A stretch of 64,000 nucleotides of DNA from Pseudanabaena sp. FACHB-1998. Its GTDB lineage: Bacteria; Cyanobacteriota; Cyanobacteriia; Pseudanabaenales; Pseudanabaenaceae. Every line of letters begins with the position of its first letter. The first letter of the stretch is position 1. The position numbers and the translations under genes are program-made. Positions 9,395 to 19,151 of the stretch are shown piece by piece. The DNA is taken from contig NZ_JACJQA010000033.1 in assembly GCF_014696355.1 (NCBI RefSeq), positions 186,001 through 250,000 on the forward strand, written 5' to 3'. The notes below the pieces were generated by a model. The model was not told the origin of the DNA. It did no database searches and worked only from the letters and a program-made list of their open reading frames with translations.

Positions 9395-9535
9395 ATGACA
9401 AAACGTACTCTACGCGGTAGTGTCCGCAAAAAGAAACGCACCTCTGGATTTCGCGCCAGAATGGAATCCCCCACAGGTAGACGAGTAATTAAAGCTCGTC
9501 GTAGTAGAGGTCGAGTACGTCTAACAACCGTTTAG
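9395..9535 (+). CDS. rpmH: 50S ribosomal protein L34
   Basis: A 46-residue basic protein read from the ATG at 9395: it starts [20 protein letters not shown] and contains [19 protein letters not shown], the L34 signature. It lies 62 bases upstream of rnpA, the usual order in bacteria. Confidence 0.97.
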   Translation: MTKRTLRGSVRKKKRTSGFRARMESPTGRRVIKARRSRGRVRLTTV

Positions 9536-9597
9536 ACTACTATCAGAATTAAACTTTCAACCTAGTCGTACTTAAATTTGTACTTGTTAATTTTCTA

Positions 9598-9948
9598 GTG
9601 CTACCCAATCAAAACCGTCTGCGACGGCGTGAGGACTTTGCAAAGGTATATGCCAAAGGCGATCGCTACAGAGGCACTTACTTAAACTTGAAAGTTCTTT
9701 TTGATAGTAATGTGGCAACATCCCAGATTGGCATAGTTGTCAGCAAAAAAGTCAGCAAGTTGGCGGTAACCCGTAATCGATTTAAGCGCCAACTTCGCGC
9801 CATTTTTCGACAACTTCTGTCACAATTGAAAAATGGATTGCAAATTGTTGTAACAGTAACTACTGTTCAAAGCAAACCAAGTTATCAAGAAATTTGGGAC
9901 GATCTAACTAAGTTACTAACGAAGGCGAAGGTTTTGCATGGCAGTTAA
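9598..9948 (+). CDS. rnpA: Ribonuclease P protein component
   Basis: Protein subunit of RNase P, which cuts the 5' leader from pre-tRNA. 116 residues from a GTG start. The family signature is seen as VSKKVSKLAVTRNRFKRQLR (about residues 49-68), with RLRRREDFAKVYAKG at the start. The start is supported by the LPNQNRLRRREDF pattern that begins most RnpA proteins. The end overlaps the next gene by 11 bases, implying translational coupling. Confidence 0.95.
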   Translation: MLPNQNRLRRREDFAKVYAKGDRYRGTYLNLKVLFDSNVATSQIGIVVSKKVSKLAVTRNRFKRQLRAIFRQLLSQLKNGLQIVVTVTTVQSKPSYQEIWDDLTKLLTKAKVLHGS

Positions 9949-10336
9949 TGAGGAAGTTTATTACGAAGGCGCACCCCATGTTGGCGATCTAATAATTAGC
10001 TTGCTGATGAGTATTTTTGTGATCACAATTCCTTTTGGTATTGCAGCGATCGCCAGAGCGCTATGGGTACGTTATCGCATTACCAATCGTCGTATCACCG
10101 TTACAGGTGGATGGCGCAGTCAGACCCGTACTGACATTGTATATGCGGAAATCGCTAAAATTGTCACGGTTCCTCGTGGTTTAGGCAGTTGGGGCGACAT
10201 GGTATTAACTCTTAAAGATGGTTCTCGCCTTGAACTAAAATCTCTCCCTAAATTTCGCGAAACATACGAATATATCGAATCGAAGCTAACCCTCAAAGCC
10301 CAAGAAGTTAGTGGTGCTATTGGCGGTAGAGCCTAA
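9938..10336 (+). CDS. PH (bacterial pleckstrin-like) domain membrane protein
   Basis: A 132-residue protein of unknown function. Hydrophobic segments lie around residues 16-42, then a bacterial PH-like domain (DUF304/YdbT type) with RYRITNRRITVTGGW and VLTLKDGSRLELKSLP. Cyanobacteria commonly have this gene between rnpA and yidC, so a link to membrane protein insertion or ribosome-membrane contacts is plausible but unproved. It overlaps rnpA. Confidence 0.8.
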   Translation: MAVNEEVYYEGAPHVGDLIISLLMSIFVITIPFGIAAIARALWVRYRITNRRITVTGGWRSQTRTDIVYAEIAKIVTVPRGLGSWGDMVLTLKDGSRLELKSLPKFRETYEYIESKLTLKAQEVSGAIGGRA

Positions 10337-10345
10337 ATTAATTCA

Positions 10346-10381
10346 AGGATCGCTCTCAAAATCAAAAAACAGAGCGATCCT
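10346..10381. repeat. Short inverted repeat between the PH-domain gene and yidC
   Basis: Arms AGGATCGCTCT / AGAGCGATCCT (11 bases, perfect) around a 14-base A-rich loop. Could form a weak terminator or a processing hairpin inside the cluster. Confidence 0.5.
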
Positions 10382-10437
10382 AATTTTCATGAGTGATTAG
10401 TTATCATTCGGATGCAAACCCAACAGTAAAGTAGAAA

Positions 10438-11748
10438 ATGGATTTCGGTGTAGGTTTTCTTTCCAACAACATAATGTTGCCTTTCCTAGATTTTTTTTAC
10501 GGCATCGTGCCGAGCTATGGACTGGCAATTATTGCATTAACGTTAGTAGTGCGTTTTGCGTTGTTTCCTGTGAGTGCTAATCAGCTTCGCAGTATGCGCC
10601 GCATGAAAATTGCTAACCCCGTAATGCAGCAAAGAATTAAAGAAGTTCAAGAACGTTACAAGAGTGATCCTGCTAAGCAGCAAGAAGAGCTAGCAAAGGT
10701 TAACTCGGCTAACTTCAAAGAATTTGGTAATCCTTTGTCTGGATGTTTGCCTGCACTGGTGCAATTGCCAATTCTGTTTGCTTTGTTTGCCACCCTAAGG
10801 GGATCGCCTTTCGCGGACATTAATTATTCGCTCAATTTCCAAATTTCCCCTACAGAAAATCAAGCGCAAATCACTCATCAGGCTTTTACATCACCTAGCC
10901 AAAATGTATACTTTGCCGATCGCGTACATTACCCTGTTTTAGCCACCTCATTAAATGGCACAAGCTTAGCGGTGGGTGAGCAATCAAAAATAATTTTGCA
11001 AACCTCTCAAGGTAAAGACTTTAAAGCTCTAGCTACCGAATATCCCGATATAGATCTAGCTCCTACATGGAAAATCACTAAGGGGCAAGAGTTTGCGGAA
11101 ATTCTAGAAGATGGTACGGTAATTGCCAAGCAAGTGGGTGAAGTTACAGTTCAAGCCACTGTTCCCGGATTAGCATCCAATAAAGGCTTCCTATTTATCA
11201 AAGCTCTTGGTAAGACTGGTGTAACTAATGCAGACGGCAGCATCAACTGGGATATTGTCATCATGGTATTGGGCTTTGGCATCAGCTTATATGCTAACCA
11301 GTCAATATCTAGTGGATCTACACCCAAAAACGATAGCCCTACTCCTGAAGCTTCGCAACAGGACACCATGAACAAACTTACCCCCATTATTTTTTCTGGG
11401 ATGTTTTTGTTCTTCCCCTTGCCTTCAGGTGTAATGCTCTATATGTTAATTGCCAACATTTTCCAAACCTTACAGGCTTTTATCGTTGCTAAAGAGCCTT
11501 TACCCGAAAACTTACAAAAGCTAGTTACAGTTTCGGCTAATGCTGCTGGATCTACAAAAGCTCAGCCTAAATCCGACTCCAAGGCGATCGCCTCCAGCAA
11601 GAGCGAAACCACGAAAATCCCCTTTGATGCCAAGTCAAACAAAGCAACCGTAGTTGATGACAAGGACAAGAATAGTAACGCCCCCACAAAGTCAGCTTTA
11701 CCTTTTGAACCTAATAATAATTCTTCTAAGAAAAAGAAGAAAAATTAG
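10438..11748 (+). CDS. yidC: Membrane protein insertase YidC/Oxa1/Alb3
   Basis: Inserts proteins, including photosynthetic membrane proteins, into cytoplasmic and thylakoid membranes. The 436 residues have a first hydrophobic hairpin (about 1-45), the conserved ALTLVVRFALFPVSANQLRSMRRM and GNPLSGCLPALVQLPILFALF region, then an insert of roughly 140 residues, rich in beta-type sequence, before the last helices (IVIMVLGFGISLYANQ and FLFFPLPSGVMLYMLIANI). The tail is Lys-rich and charged, fit to touch the ribosome. The insert between helices is longer than in Alb3 and is seen in other cyanobacterial YidC proteins. Confidence 0.95.
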   Translation: MDFGVGFLSNNIMLPFLDFFYGIVPSYGLAIIALTLVVRFALFPVSANQLRSMRRMKIANPVMQQRIKEVQERYKSDPAKQQEELAKVNSANFKEFGNPLSGCLPALVQLPILFALFATLRGSPFADINYSLNFQISPTENQAQITHQAFTSPSQNVYFADRVHYPVLATSLNGTSLAVGEQSKIILQTSQGKDFKALATEYPDIDLAPTWKITKGQEFAEILEDGTVIAKQVGEVTVQATVPGLASNKGFLFIKALGKTGVTNADGSINWDIVIMVLGFGISLYANQSISSGSTPKNDSPTPEASQQDTMNKLTPIIFSGMFLFFPLPSGVMLYMLIANIFQTLQAFIVAKEPLPENLQKLVTVSANAAGSTKAQPKSDSKAIASSKSETTKIPFDAKSNKATVVDDKDKNSNAPTKSALPFEPNNNSSKKKKKN

Positions 11749-11820
11749 TATCTGCGATTCAAATTCATAAACAGGATGAAAACGCTGTAGTGAATAGGAA
11801 AAACAAACAGTAACTTTTTC

Positions 11821-11853
11821 AATTCTCAAAATGGCTTTGCCATTTTGAGAATT
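11821..11853. terminator. Palindrome between yidC and the R3H gene, TGGCtttGCCA core
   Basis: Perfect 15-base arms around TTT. Lies inside what would otherwise be a single operon, so it may lower expression of the downstream genes. Confidence 0.7.
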
Positions 11854-11900
11854 TGTTTAAGATTATTCAGTAAAAATTTTAATAAAATATTTATAAATTT

Positions 11901-12407
11901 ATGGAAGATGCTGCAATAAGCGGAAATTGGCTTCAAGAAGTTTTGAGATTGATGGGATATAACACTTCAGTTGAAGTCCTTACCTTAGAAGCATCTCCCG
12001 AAACTAGCTCTAATAATTATTGGCTAGAAATAAAAACTGATAACTTGCAAGAGTCGCAAATTCAAAGATTAACTGGTGAAGATGGCACTTCTTTGGATGC
12101 ACTTCAGTATTTAGCTAATACTCATCTAAATCGGCATTTTTCTCAAGATGCGAGCCAACAGCACACCCATAATTTCTATACAATTGAATTAAATGGTTAT
12201 CGCTCTAAGCGTTTAACTGAGTTGAATTCTTTAGCCGAAAATGCTGTTCAACAGGTTCGAGAAAACCAGAATGAATTTGTAATGAAGCATTTGTCGGCCG
12301 CCGATCGCCGATATATTCACCAGCTTTTAGAAAGCTTTCCTGACATTGAAACCCATAGTCAAGGTAGAGAGCCAAATCGTCATTTAATAGTTAAATTCAA
12401 TAGTTAA
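11901..12407 (+). CDS. R3H domain RNA-binding protein (Jag/KhpB-like)
   Basis: A 168-residue protein. The R3H domain is at the C-terminus, with RLTELNSLAENAVQQVRENQ and the closing SFPDIETHSQGREPNRHLIV pattern (R-x3-H type motif near 161-165). The middle resembles a KH domain (LTGEDGTSLDALQYLANTHLN). Proteins of this kind follow yidC in many bacteria and bind small RNA or regulate the envelope; the cyanobacterial role is not established. Confidence 0.85.
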   Translation: MEDAAISGNWLQEVLRLMGYNTSVEVLTLEASPETSSNNYWLEIKTDNLQESQIQRLTGEDGTSLDALQYLANTHLNRHFSQDASQQHTHNFYTIELNGYRSKRLTELNSLAENAVQQVRENQNEFVMKHLSAADRRYIHQLLESFPDIETHSQGREPNRHLIVKFNS

Positions 12408-12422
12408 AGTGGTGTAGTTCTG

Positions 12423-12923
12423 ATGGAAAAGTTATACATACCCCAAATTGCCAGAGCCGTTGAAGCAACTGAATCCTTTGAGTTTAAAGAATTTATCGAA
12501 GGTTTAGAAACCTTAACTCCCGTCCAAGGAATCATCAGTATTCGCCACGTAGGCTCATTTATCGAAGTTAGTGCCAAAGCCTCAACAATTATGACTTTGA
12601 CCTGCGATCGCACCTTAGTGCAATTTAACTATAGACTAGCGATCAATACCTCGGAAATGATCTGGCTAGCTGAGCCGTTACCCGAAGGCGAATATCCCAA
12701 GGAACGCGAAGTCGAAACAGGAGATTTAGTAGAATCTCTCTCGCCCAATGGATATTTTGATCCCGCAGCATGGCTATACGAACAACTTGTGCTAGCCATC
12801 CCCTATCCGAAAATAGCCCCTGATGCTCCTGCTTTAGACCTAAGCGAATCTCCTCAGACAAACCTAGAGACATCAGTAGATAAACGCTGGGCTGTGCTAA
12901 GCTCTTTGCAGCTATCGGAATAG
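12423..12923 (+). CDS. DUF177 (YceD) family protein
   Basis: A 166-residue protein of the YceD/DUF177 family, linked in plants and bacteria to 23S rRNA accumulation. Seen are the family's VRGxxV-like start (VQGIISIRHVGSFIEV), LTCDRTLVQFNY (the usual CxRCL position here has a single Cys) and YFDPAAWLYEQLVLAIPYPKIAPDAP near the end. The second Cys pair of typical members is absent, which is usual in cyanobacteria. It starts 16 bases after the R3H gene, so the two are likely co-translated. Confidence 0.8.
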   Translation: MEKLYIPQIARAVEATESFEFKEFIEGLETLTPVQGIISIRHVGSFIEVSAKASTIMTLTCDRTLVQFNYRLAINTSEMIWLAEPLPEGEYPKEREVETGDLVESLSPNGYFDPAAWLYEQLVLAIPYPKIAPDAPALDLSESPQTNLETSVDKRWAVLSSLQLSE

Positions 12924-12953
12924 CATCAAGCTTAGAAAGTAAAGCTTAAAAAA

Positions 12954-14084
12954 ATGAAAATCTTACTCACCATCCACCATGAGTTAAATCCTAATTTGGG
13001 CGCACCAGGTGTTACATGGCGATTGGGGCAAGAGTACTTAAAACTAGGGCATGAGGTTTCTTTCTTTTCCTTTGACGATCTCCCTTCCTTTTTGCCACCC
13101 CTCGTCAAGAGCATATTATTTCCAGAATTTGTTGCCCAAAAAGTAGCCTCTTTGGTAAATCTAGGAAAGATCGATGTAGTTGACGCATCCACAGGTGATG
13201 GATGGCTTTGGGGTAAATTAAGCAAAAGCTTTCATAAAAAAACACCTCTTTTAGTAACCCGTAGTCATGGACTAGAACATACGGTTCATTTGCAATTACT
13301 AGAAGAAGTTAAGCGGGGAAACATGAAAATAAGTTGGAAATATCCAATTTATCATGGGGGATTTCACCTGCGGGAAGTCTCAAGCTCTATGCGTCTTGCT
13401 GACTTAGTGCTTTTACTTAACAAACACGATTTAGAGTATTCCGTTAACGAATTAAAAGTCAAACGAGAAAATACATTTATTGTCAAAAATGGAATTTTAG
13501 ACAATCTTTTGAATTTGCCATTACCGCCTGACTTAAAGGATGACAAATTTCGGATAGCCCTCATTGGTAGTTATATTCCTCGCAAAGGCACGCATTACAG
13601 CGTCCCAGCATTGCAGAAAATTTTACGGGACTACCCAAATGTTGAGGTCACTTTTTTAGGAAGCATGATCGAGAAGGAGCAAATTCTCACCGATTTTGAT
13701 CACGATTTAGGCGATCGCATTCATGTAATTCCCAGATATCAAAATGGGGATCTAGCATCATTACTATTGGGTCATGCCATTCATCTTTTTCCATCTCTAT
13801 CAGAAGGATTTGGCTTAGCTGTGGTTGAGGCTATGGCATGTGGATTAGTACCTATAGTTACTGACATCCCAGGTCCAACGGAAATAGTTACCCATGATTT
13901 TGACTCTATTATCATTCCGCCTAGAGATAGTTTAGCGATCAAGGAAGCACTTAGAAAATTAATAACCAATCAAGAGTATTTATCTAAATTAAGACTTAAT
14001 GCTTATCAGACCGCTCAAAAATATTCATGGACAAACATCGCCAAAGATAATTTCAGATTATACGAAGAAGCTTTATCTAGATAA
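12954..14084 (+). CDS. Glycosyltransferase, GT4 family
   Basis: Retaining GT-B glycosyltransferase of 376 residues, cytoplasmic. The N-terminal domain has an early PNLGAPGVTWRLGQEYLKLGH loop; the C-terminal nucleotide-sugar domain has IALIGSYIPRKGTHYSVPALQ, and the E-x7-E signature in FPSLSEGFGLAVVEAMACGLVPIVTD. Substrate and acceptor cannot be told. Its end overlaps the opposite-strand transporter gene by 12 bases. Confidence 0.88.
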   Translation: MKILLTIHHELNPNLGAPGVTWRLGQEYLKLGHEVSFFSFDDLPSFLPPLVKSILFPEFVAQKVASLVNLGKIDVVDASTGDGWLWGKLSKSFHKKTPLLVTRSHGLEHTVHLQLLEEVKRGNMKISWKYPIYHGGFHLREVSSSMRLADLVLLLNKHDLEYSVNELKVKRENTFIVKNGILDNLLNLPLPPDLKDDKFRIALIGSYIPRKGTHYSVPALQKILRDYPNVEVTFLGSMIEKEQILTDFDHDLGDRIHVIPRYQNGDLASLLLGHAIHLFPSLSEGFGLAVVEAMACGLVPIVTDIPGPTEIVTHDFDSIIIPPRDSLAIKEALRKLITNQEYLSKLRLNAYQTAQKYSWTNIAKDNFRLYEEALSR

Positions 14085-15095
14085 AACAGCCCAAATAGGT
14101 ACAGTAAAGGCTAATAAAACGAAACCAATTGAATGAGCCGAAATATTAAAGTTTTTAGATAAGTTAGATTGTTTATAAATTTCTTTACTTAATAATAAAG
14201 GGGGCATGGCTACTTGAAGCAATATTATAATTGTGGGAAAACTAGTAATATTTAATAATAGGAATAATGCAGATATTACCAAAGGAGTAATTAACATTTT
14301 AACTAATAAAATTGTAAAAGATTGATTCCAATTCAATTTAGATTTAGAAAATGAAAGTTGTGCGCCGATCGCTATTAGATTTATACATATAATCAAATAT
14401 CGGACTTGATTGATAGATCCTTCTAGTTTATCAAGGGGCATAAAAATATTAACAAGATAACCTATTAATAAAGCCCAAAATATTTGATTTCTAAAAATTG
14501 ACTTTATAGGGGTAGTTAAGGATTCAAAGTCTAATTTTTCATTATGAAACCTATAAGAAATCATTAAAAGAAAATAGGAAACTAAAGTGCTATTAAACAA
14601 GCTGAATATTACACCCCAAGTAAAATACTGCGTTTGCGTTGAATCTAAAACCAGTAAAATTATTGGAAAAGCTATATAACTTGTATTACCAATAACTCCA
14701 TTTATAATAAGAGATGCTTGGGTTTCACTATTTTTAGGTGTGATTAGAGAACTTAGGCGAGGAGAAGTGTGGGTTATAAAATTAAAATTTTGATTAACTT
14801 TATTGGTATTAGATAATAAATGAATTCGCTCATTTATACATCCCAAGTCAATTATTATGTAAACGAATATAGTACTTATAACAATAGCAGTGATAGCAAT
14901 AAATGGAATAGTCCAAAAATCACTTAAAATATTATTTCTATAGGAAGTAAATACAAGCGTTGGAGTTGCAATCCAAACTGCAAATTGATATGTATAGTTT
15001 GAGAAATATATTGGAAATAGTGTCTTTAAAATATAACCAATTGTAGGAAATCCAATAAGAGTTGCATAGAATAAAAATAGATCGTTCATAATCAA
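14073..15095 (-). CDS. AEC (auxin efflux carrier-like) family transporter
   Basis: A 340-residue membrane protein with about ten hydrophobic segments in two groups of five, as in the AEC/bile-acid transporter superfamily. Supporting patterns are IGFPTIGYILKTLFP at the start, VIGNTSYIAFPIILLVL in the fourth helix region and LLVKMLITPLVISALFLLL late in the protein. A charged loop of about 40 residues is in the middle. Substrate unknown. Base composition is much more AT-rich than the core genes and HIP1 is missing, hinting at later arrival. Confidence 0.7.
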   Translation of the reverse strand: MIMNDLFLFYATLIGFPTIGYILKTLFPIYFSNYTYQFAVWIATPTLVFTSYRNNILSDFWTIPFIAITAIVISTIFVYIIIDLGCINERIHLLSNTNKVNQNFNFITHTSPRLSSLITPKNSETQASLIINGVIGNTSYIAFPIILLVLDSTQTQYFTWGVIFSLFNSTLVSYFLLMISYRFHNEKLDFESLTTPIKSIFRNQIFWALLIGYLVNIFMPLDKLEGSINQVRYLIICINLIAIGAQLSFSKSKLNWNQSFTILLVKMLITPLVISALFLLLNITSFPTIIILLQVAMPPLLLSKEIYKQSNLSKNFNISAHSIGFVLLAFTVPIWAVLSR

Positions 15096-15749
15096 CTCAT
15101 TTTCAAGTCAATAGTATTGCAGAACTTTAAGCTTTTTTAAAATCTAGGATTTTTTAAAATTCATCTAGACTAAACAAAATCTAAATAGAGTGGAAGTGGT
15201 GAAGTTATATCTAGCTAACTAGCCCATAAGTGTTCCCTAAAAAGGAACCGCAAGCTTTTATCAAATTATTAGGTTTATAGTTCCATCACAATAGGAGAGC
15301 GGGTAAGTTTAAATTTGACAGTAACACATGTCAGATTTAAAAATATCCGTCAAATAGCTATTACTAATCTCTAGTAATTAATTTATGATCTGCAAAACTT
15401 ATCCCCCCGCTCCGAGAAAATAATCGCTCCCAATATATAGCCACCCTAAAGGAGTCAGAAGAAACAAAATCTTATAACAAGGGGCTTAAGCCTTTTGCCT
15501 TTCTCACAAATAAAATAAGATTGCTCTATCGAACAATAGTTAACATGAAACTACATTTAAAATACTTATTTAGGCATAAGCTTTTTGTCCTACTTCCTTC
15601 GCTATAAAAGGTAAATTTTATAAAGTTAAAAGTCAAAAATATAAAATCGATAGCAGAGTGTTAAGACTAATAAATGCGATCGATGATATTAAGTTATTAT
15701 CTAAAAAATCCATCTAAAAATATTGAAATAAATTTGAATGAGATAACCA
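15096..15749. other. AT-rich intergenic stretch upstream of the sensor gene
   Basis: About 650 bases between divergent genes. It holds a small inverted repeat (GTTCC / GGAAC, near 15232-15248) and TGACAGTAACACATGTCA near 15317, which could be a dyad operator. No gene or RNA recognised. Confidence 0.4.
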
Positions 15750-18131
15750 ATGAAATACTTATATAAAAGAATTAGCAAAAGTATCAACAAGAGTTTTTTG
15801 TTTAAAATCGTCTTGTCTTTTTTACTGCTTTCTGAACTAACAGGTATATTTATCGTTTATCTTAATAAAATCGGATATAGTGATAACCTCAAAAAATCCG
15901 CCTTAAATCAATCTCTATCTTTAAAATCAGAAAGAGAGGCAAGTTTATATAAGTGGATTTTAGAAAATCAAAATGAATCTTCTACTGTCAGTAACTCTAA
16001 TAACTTTAGGCAAAAACTGGTTAGTTTAACTAAATCAAAAAATGACAATCTAGACTATGCCAAAACTATTAAAGATATAAAGGATATTTTAGATTCAAAT
16101 ATTATTAAAAGCTCAAAGATAGACTCTATATATGTAATAGACAGCTTAGGCAAAGTCATAGTGTCAGCAGAAAATGAGTTAGACACTAAGCGTAAAGAAG
16201 ATGGCAAAACTAGAATTGACTCTTTTGATAATCCTCTAAACACAAGTAAATCAATCAAAGAATCTGAACAGCAATTGTATAGAAAAAGCTCCAGAGATAA
16301 TTCTAGGGTTAATTATTTTTATGTGTCATTTAAAGATAATCGACCAATTATTGTTTTTGTGAATCCTATATTTGATGAGTTGGGAAATCGAGCGGCTAAT
16401 GTATTGATAAATGTCAAAATAGAGGAGATTAATAAAATTTTAGCCATTCCTTCTAACGTTAATTTAAAAGCGGAGGCTTACTTAATTGGGCAGCTAAATA
16501 ATAAGCCTATTGTAGTTGCTGGAGATTTAAGTGAATTTCAAGAGAACAATGAAACTCTTAATAGTCTAGGAATCGATAATGCTCTGAAAGGACAAAGTGG
16601 TAGTAGCAATTATAAAAACTACGGAGCTAGTGAAGTAATAGGTAGCTATGGTTGGATTAAAGATTTGAATGTGGCTTTAATAGTAGAACTTAATCAGCAA
16701 GTTGCTTTATCGCCAGCTAATCGATTATTTCGTGATATGTCTTTAATTGTCACAGGCTTAGTCATATTAATGACTGCTATTTGTTATGCAATTATCAGAT
16801 ATCGTTTTCAGTCAATAGTGGAGATTACGGATGTTGCTGTGGCGATCGCCGATGGCAACCTAGAAGCAAGATTTCCTAATAGTCAAAAAGATGAAATTGG
16901 CGCTTTAGCGATCGCATTTAACCATATGCTTGATCGATTAAAGACTCTTAATCAGGAAGTGGTAGAGTCTGGTGAGTCGGTTTCTCAGCAAATTAATCAA
17001 TCATCGGAAATTCTTCAACATTTTATTGAGCATACGGGTGAAGGTTTTGCGCTATTAGATGGTAACGATTTAGTTTTACAAATTAATTCTAATCTTGCGG
17101 AGATTCTGTCCATATCTATTGCTGATGCTATGGGCGCATCCTATAAGGATGTATTTCCGATAGAGATAGCTAACTTGATTTCGTCAATGCGAGCCCAAAA
17201 GCAAAATATCTATCTATCTGAATTTTCGATCCCTTATCAAAGTACCTATAAAGCCGTAGTATCTAACATCCCTCACAGGAATAACCAAGAGCAATCACAT
17301 TCTTTAGGCACTATTATTGTTGTTTCTGAGTTGGATAAACAGGGTGTAAAGACATCTTTCTTGGAAAAAGATATTTTAGCTACCAGACTAGATTCCAACA
17401 TTTCAAAAGAAGTTTCTATAAAGATTCGTACTCCAATTACTTCATTACTAGGATTTTTAAAGTTAACTCATAAAAAATTTCAAGATTCTGTATTTGCTAA
17501 TTTACCCTCGATGGACTCTAAAACACAGCGTACCATTAGGCAAATTAGCAGTAATTTTGAGATCATGATCTCTGAAGGAACACAGGTTGCTAGATCTATT
17601 GGAGAAATGTTTCCTGAAGAAGGTAAAAATGGCTTAGATACTGAATCTAATCAAAATACAAATCAATTTCTAATATCGGAGCTATTAAATCAAGTCAAGC
17701 AAGAAACTGAGACGATATTTCAAAAAAACAATAGCAAACTTATTGTAAATGTAGACAATGATTCAAGCTTAGTAGAAGGAAATCATGAAGAGATTTTATA
17801 TATTTTGATTAGTTTATTTAATAGAGTTGCGAGTTTTAACGAGTTCCGTTTGGCGATTTGTCACTCTAGGCTAGTTGATAGGCAAGTAGTAATCACTATT
17901 GGCAAAGTTAATTCTTCACTATCTCCAGAACATTTGTTATCCATCGTGAGTAATTTGTATATTTTAATTGGTAAAAATAGCCAGACCAAAGAACTTACAA
18001 AAGGAATGGGTTTAACAGCTTTACAGAAGATTCTGCAAAGATATAGCGGTAATATATCTGTGGAATGGTTTACCAGTAATCGCGACCGCTATAGATTTTA
18101 TGTAGTAACGTTACCCGTAAAAGTTAATTAA
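15750..18131 (+). CDS. Membrane sensor protein with degenerate histidine kinase (pseudokinase)
   Basis: A 793-residue protein with the layout of a sensor kinase: first membrane helix about 20-38, extracytoplasmic Cache-like sensing region about 40-320 (with IDSIYVIDSLGKVIVSA), second helix about 330-350, HAMP about 351-403 (ending NSQKDEIGALAIAFNHMLDRL), a PAS domain about 425-530 and a kinase-like region from about 550. The phosphorylation motif normally read SHE(L/I)RTP is S-I-K-I-R-T-P at residues 556-562, so the His is Ile557. In the ATPase half, the N-box Asn is not found (LISLFNRVASF) and the DTGIG box is replaced by GKVNSSLSP, while a G2-like KGMGLTALQKIL remains. Signalling must therefore be by another route. 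AT-rich, with two HIP1 sites. Confidence 0.85.
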   Translation: MKYLYKRISKSINKSFLFKIVLSFLLLSELTGIFIVYLNKIGYSDNLKKSALNQSLSLKSEREASLYKWILENQNESSTVSNSNNFRQKLVSLTKSKNDNLDYAKTIKDIKDILDSNIIKSSKIDSIYVIDSLGKVIVSAENELDTKRKEDGKTRIDSFDNPLNTSKSIKESEQQLYRKSSRDNSRVNYFYVSFKDNRPIIVFVNPIFDELGNRAANVLINVKIEEINKILAIPSNVNLKAEAYLIGQLNNKPIVVAGDLSEFQENNETLNSLGIDNALKGQSGSSNYKNYGASEVIGSYGWIKDLNVALIVELNQQVALSPANRLFRDMSLIVTGLVILMTAICYAIIRYRFQSIVEITDVAVAIADGNLEARFPNSQKDEIGALAIAFNHMLDRLKTLNQEVVESGESVSQQINQSSEILQHFIEHTGEGFALLDGNDLVLQINSNLAEILSISIADAMGASYKDVFPIEIANLISSMRAQKQNIYLSEFSIPYQSTYKAVVSNIPHRNNQEQSHSLGTIIVVSELDKQGVKTSFLEKDILATRLDSNISKEVSIKIRTPITSLLGFLKLTHKKFQDSVFANLPSMDSKTQRTIRQISSNFEIMISEGTQVARSIGEMFPEEGKNGLDTESNQNTNQFLISELLNQVKQETETIFQKNNSKLIVNVDNDSSLVEGNHEEILYILISLFNRVASFNEFRLAICHSRLVDRQVVITIGKVNSSLSPEHLLSIVSNLYILIGKNSQTKELTKGMGLTALQKILQRYSGNISVEWFTSNRDRYRFYVVTLPVKVN

Positions 18132-18134
18132 AAA

Positions 18135-18173
18135 ATCAAAAAAGAGAGTTGCACCGCAACTCTCTTTTTTGAT
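18135..18173. terminator. Palindromic terminator between the sensor gene and crtB
   Basis: Perfect 18-base arms around ACC, with GAGAGTTGC inner sequence as in the large palindrome family, and A/T runs at the ends. It serves both convergent genes. Confidence 0.85.
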
Positions 18174-18206
18174 GACTGTCATCTATGGGAGGACAAAATC
18201 CATAAA

Positions 18207-19151
18207 TTAGGATGTTTGGGCTTTAAGCCATGCCCAAGGTAGAGCTAGCATTTTTTTAGGTGCTGGAACAAAAGCTCTTTGCATAAATACTTCGTAATGA
18301 TTATTTTCGATCGCCTTTAAAATATTGCGATACAAAATTAAGGACGACCACACTGGCCATCGGGCATCGCGGCAGAGCGCCGAAATGCCATCCTCAGCAT
18401 GTTGATAAAATTCTCGCGCCCTTTGGATTTGGAAACGCATTAACTCAGTCCAGCGATCGTCAACCACACCATTTAATAAATCTTTTTCGGTATAGTCGAA
18501 ATAATGTAGATCCTCAAGGGGTAAATAAATGCGTCCTCTCTGAGCATCTTCACCAATATCTCGCAAAATATTAGTTAATTGCATGGCAATACCTAAGGCG
18601 ATCGCCGCTTCAGTGGCAGTACTAATTACCGAAGGATCTTTCGTCTCAAAGCCCATGATTGCCGCCGACATTAAGCCCACTGTACCCGCGACCCGATAGC
18701 AATATAAATGCAGATCTTCAAAGGTCTGGTAGCGGTCATACTTGAGATCCATTCGCATTCCCGAAATCATGTCTTTGAATGGCTGGATCGGCATGGGGTA
18801 ATGCTTGACAGTATCCGCTAAGGCAATATCTGAAGCATGGATGGGATCACCACGAAACGTCGCTTCTAACTGTTTTTCCCAGTTAAAAAGCGTTTCAGCA
18901 TCGGTGCTTTCCGCCTGCATACCGTCTACAAGCTCATCAGTACGCCGACACCAAGCATAAATCGCCCAAACTGCTCGCCGTTTGGCTTCGGACATCAGCA
19001 TCGTGCCAAGATAAAATGTCTTGGCATACTTTGCCGTGATGCAACGACAAATCTCGTAGGCTTCCTCCAGACTGACTGGCTGACGCATTCCCATCGGCTT
19101 AGGCACTGACGACAGATGGATTTGACTGGTTTTGGTTAGAGGTTCGACCAA
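18207..19151 (-). CDS. crtB: Phytoene synthase
   Basis: Joins two geranylgeranyl diphosphate molecules into phytoene, the first carotenoid step. In the 314 residues as listed, the two Asp-rich motifs are DELVD (72-76) and DIGED (198-202), with [16 protein letters not shown] and [21 protein letters not shown]. The listed start overlaps the end of crtP by 53 bases. An alternative Met at residue 20 (19094) would begin 5 bases after the crtP stop and still keep the whole enzyme ([16 protein letters not shown]). The two genes are an operon either way. Confidence 0.95.
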   Translation of the reverse strand: MVEPLTKTSQIHLSSVPKPMGMRQPVSLEEAYEICRCITAKYAKTFYLGTMLMSEAKRRAVWAIYAWCRRTDELVDGMQAESTDAETLFNWEKQLEATFRGDPIHASDIALADTVKHYPMPIQPFKDMISGMRMDLKYDRYQTFEDLHLYCYRVAGTVGLMSAAIMGFETKDPSVISTATEAAIALGIAMQLTNILRDIGEDAQRGRIYLPLEDLHYFDYTEKDLLNGVVDDRWTELMRFQIQRAREFYQHAEDGISALCRDARWPVWSSLILYRNILKAIENNHYEVFMQRAFVPAPKKMLALPWAWLKAQTS

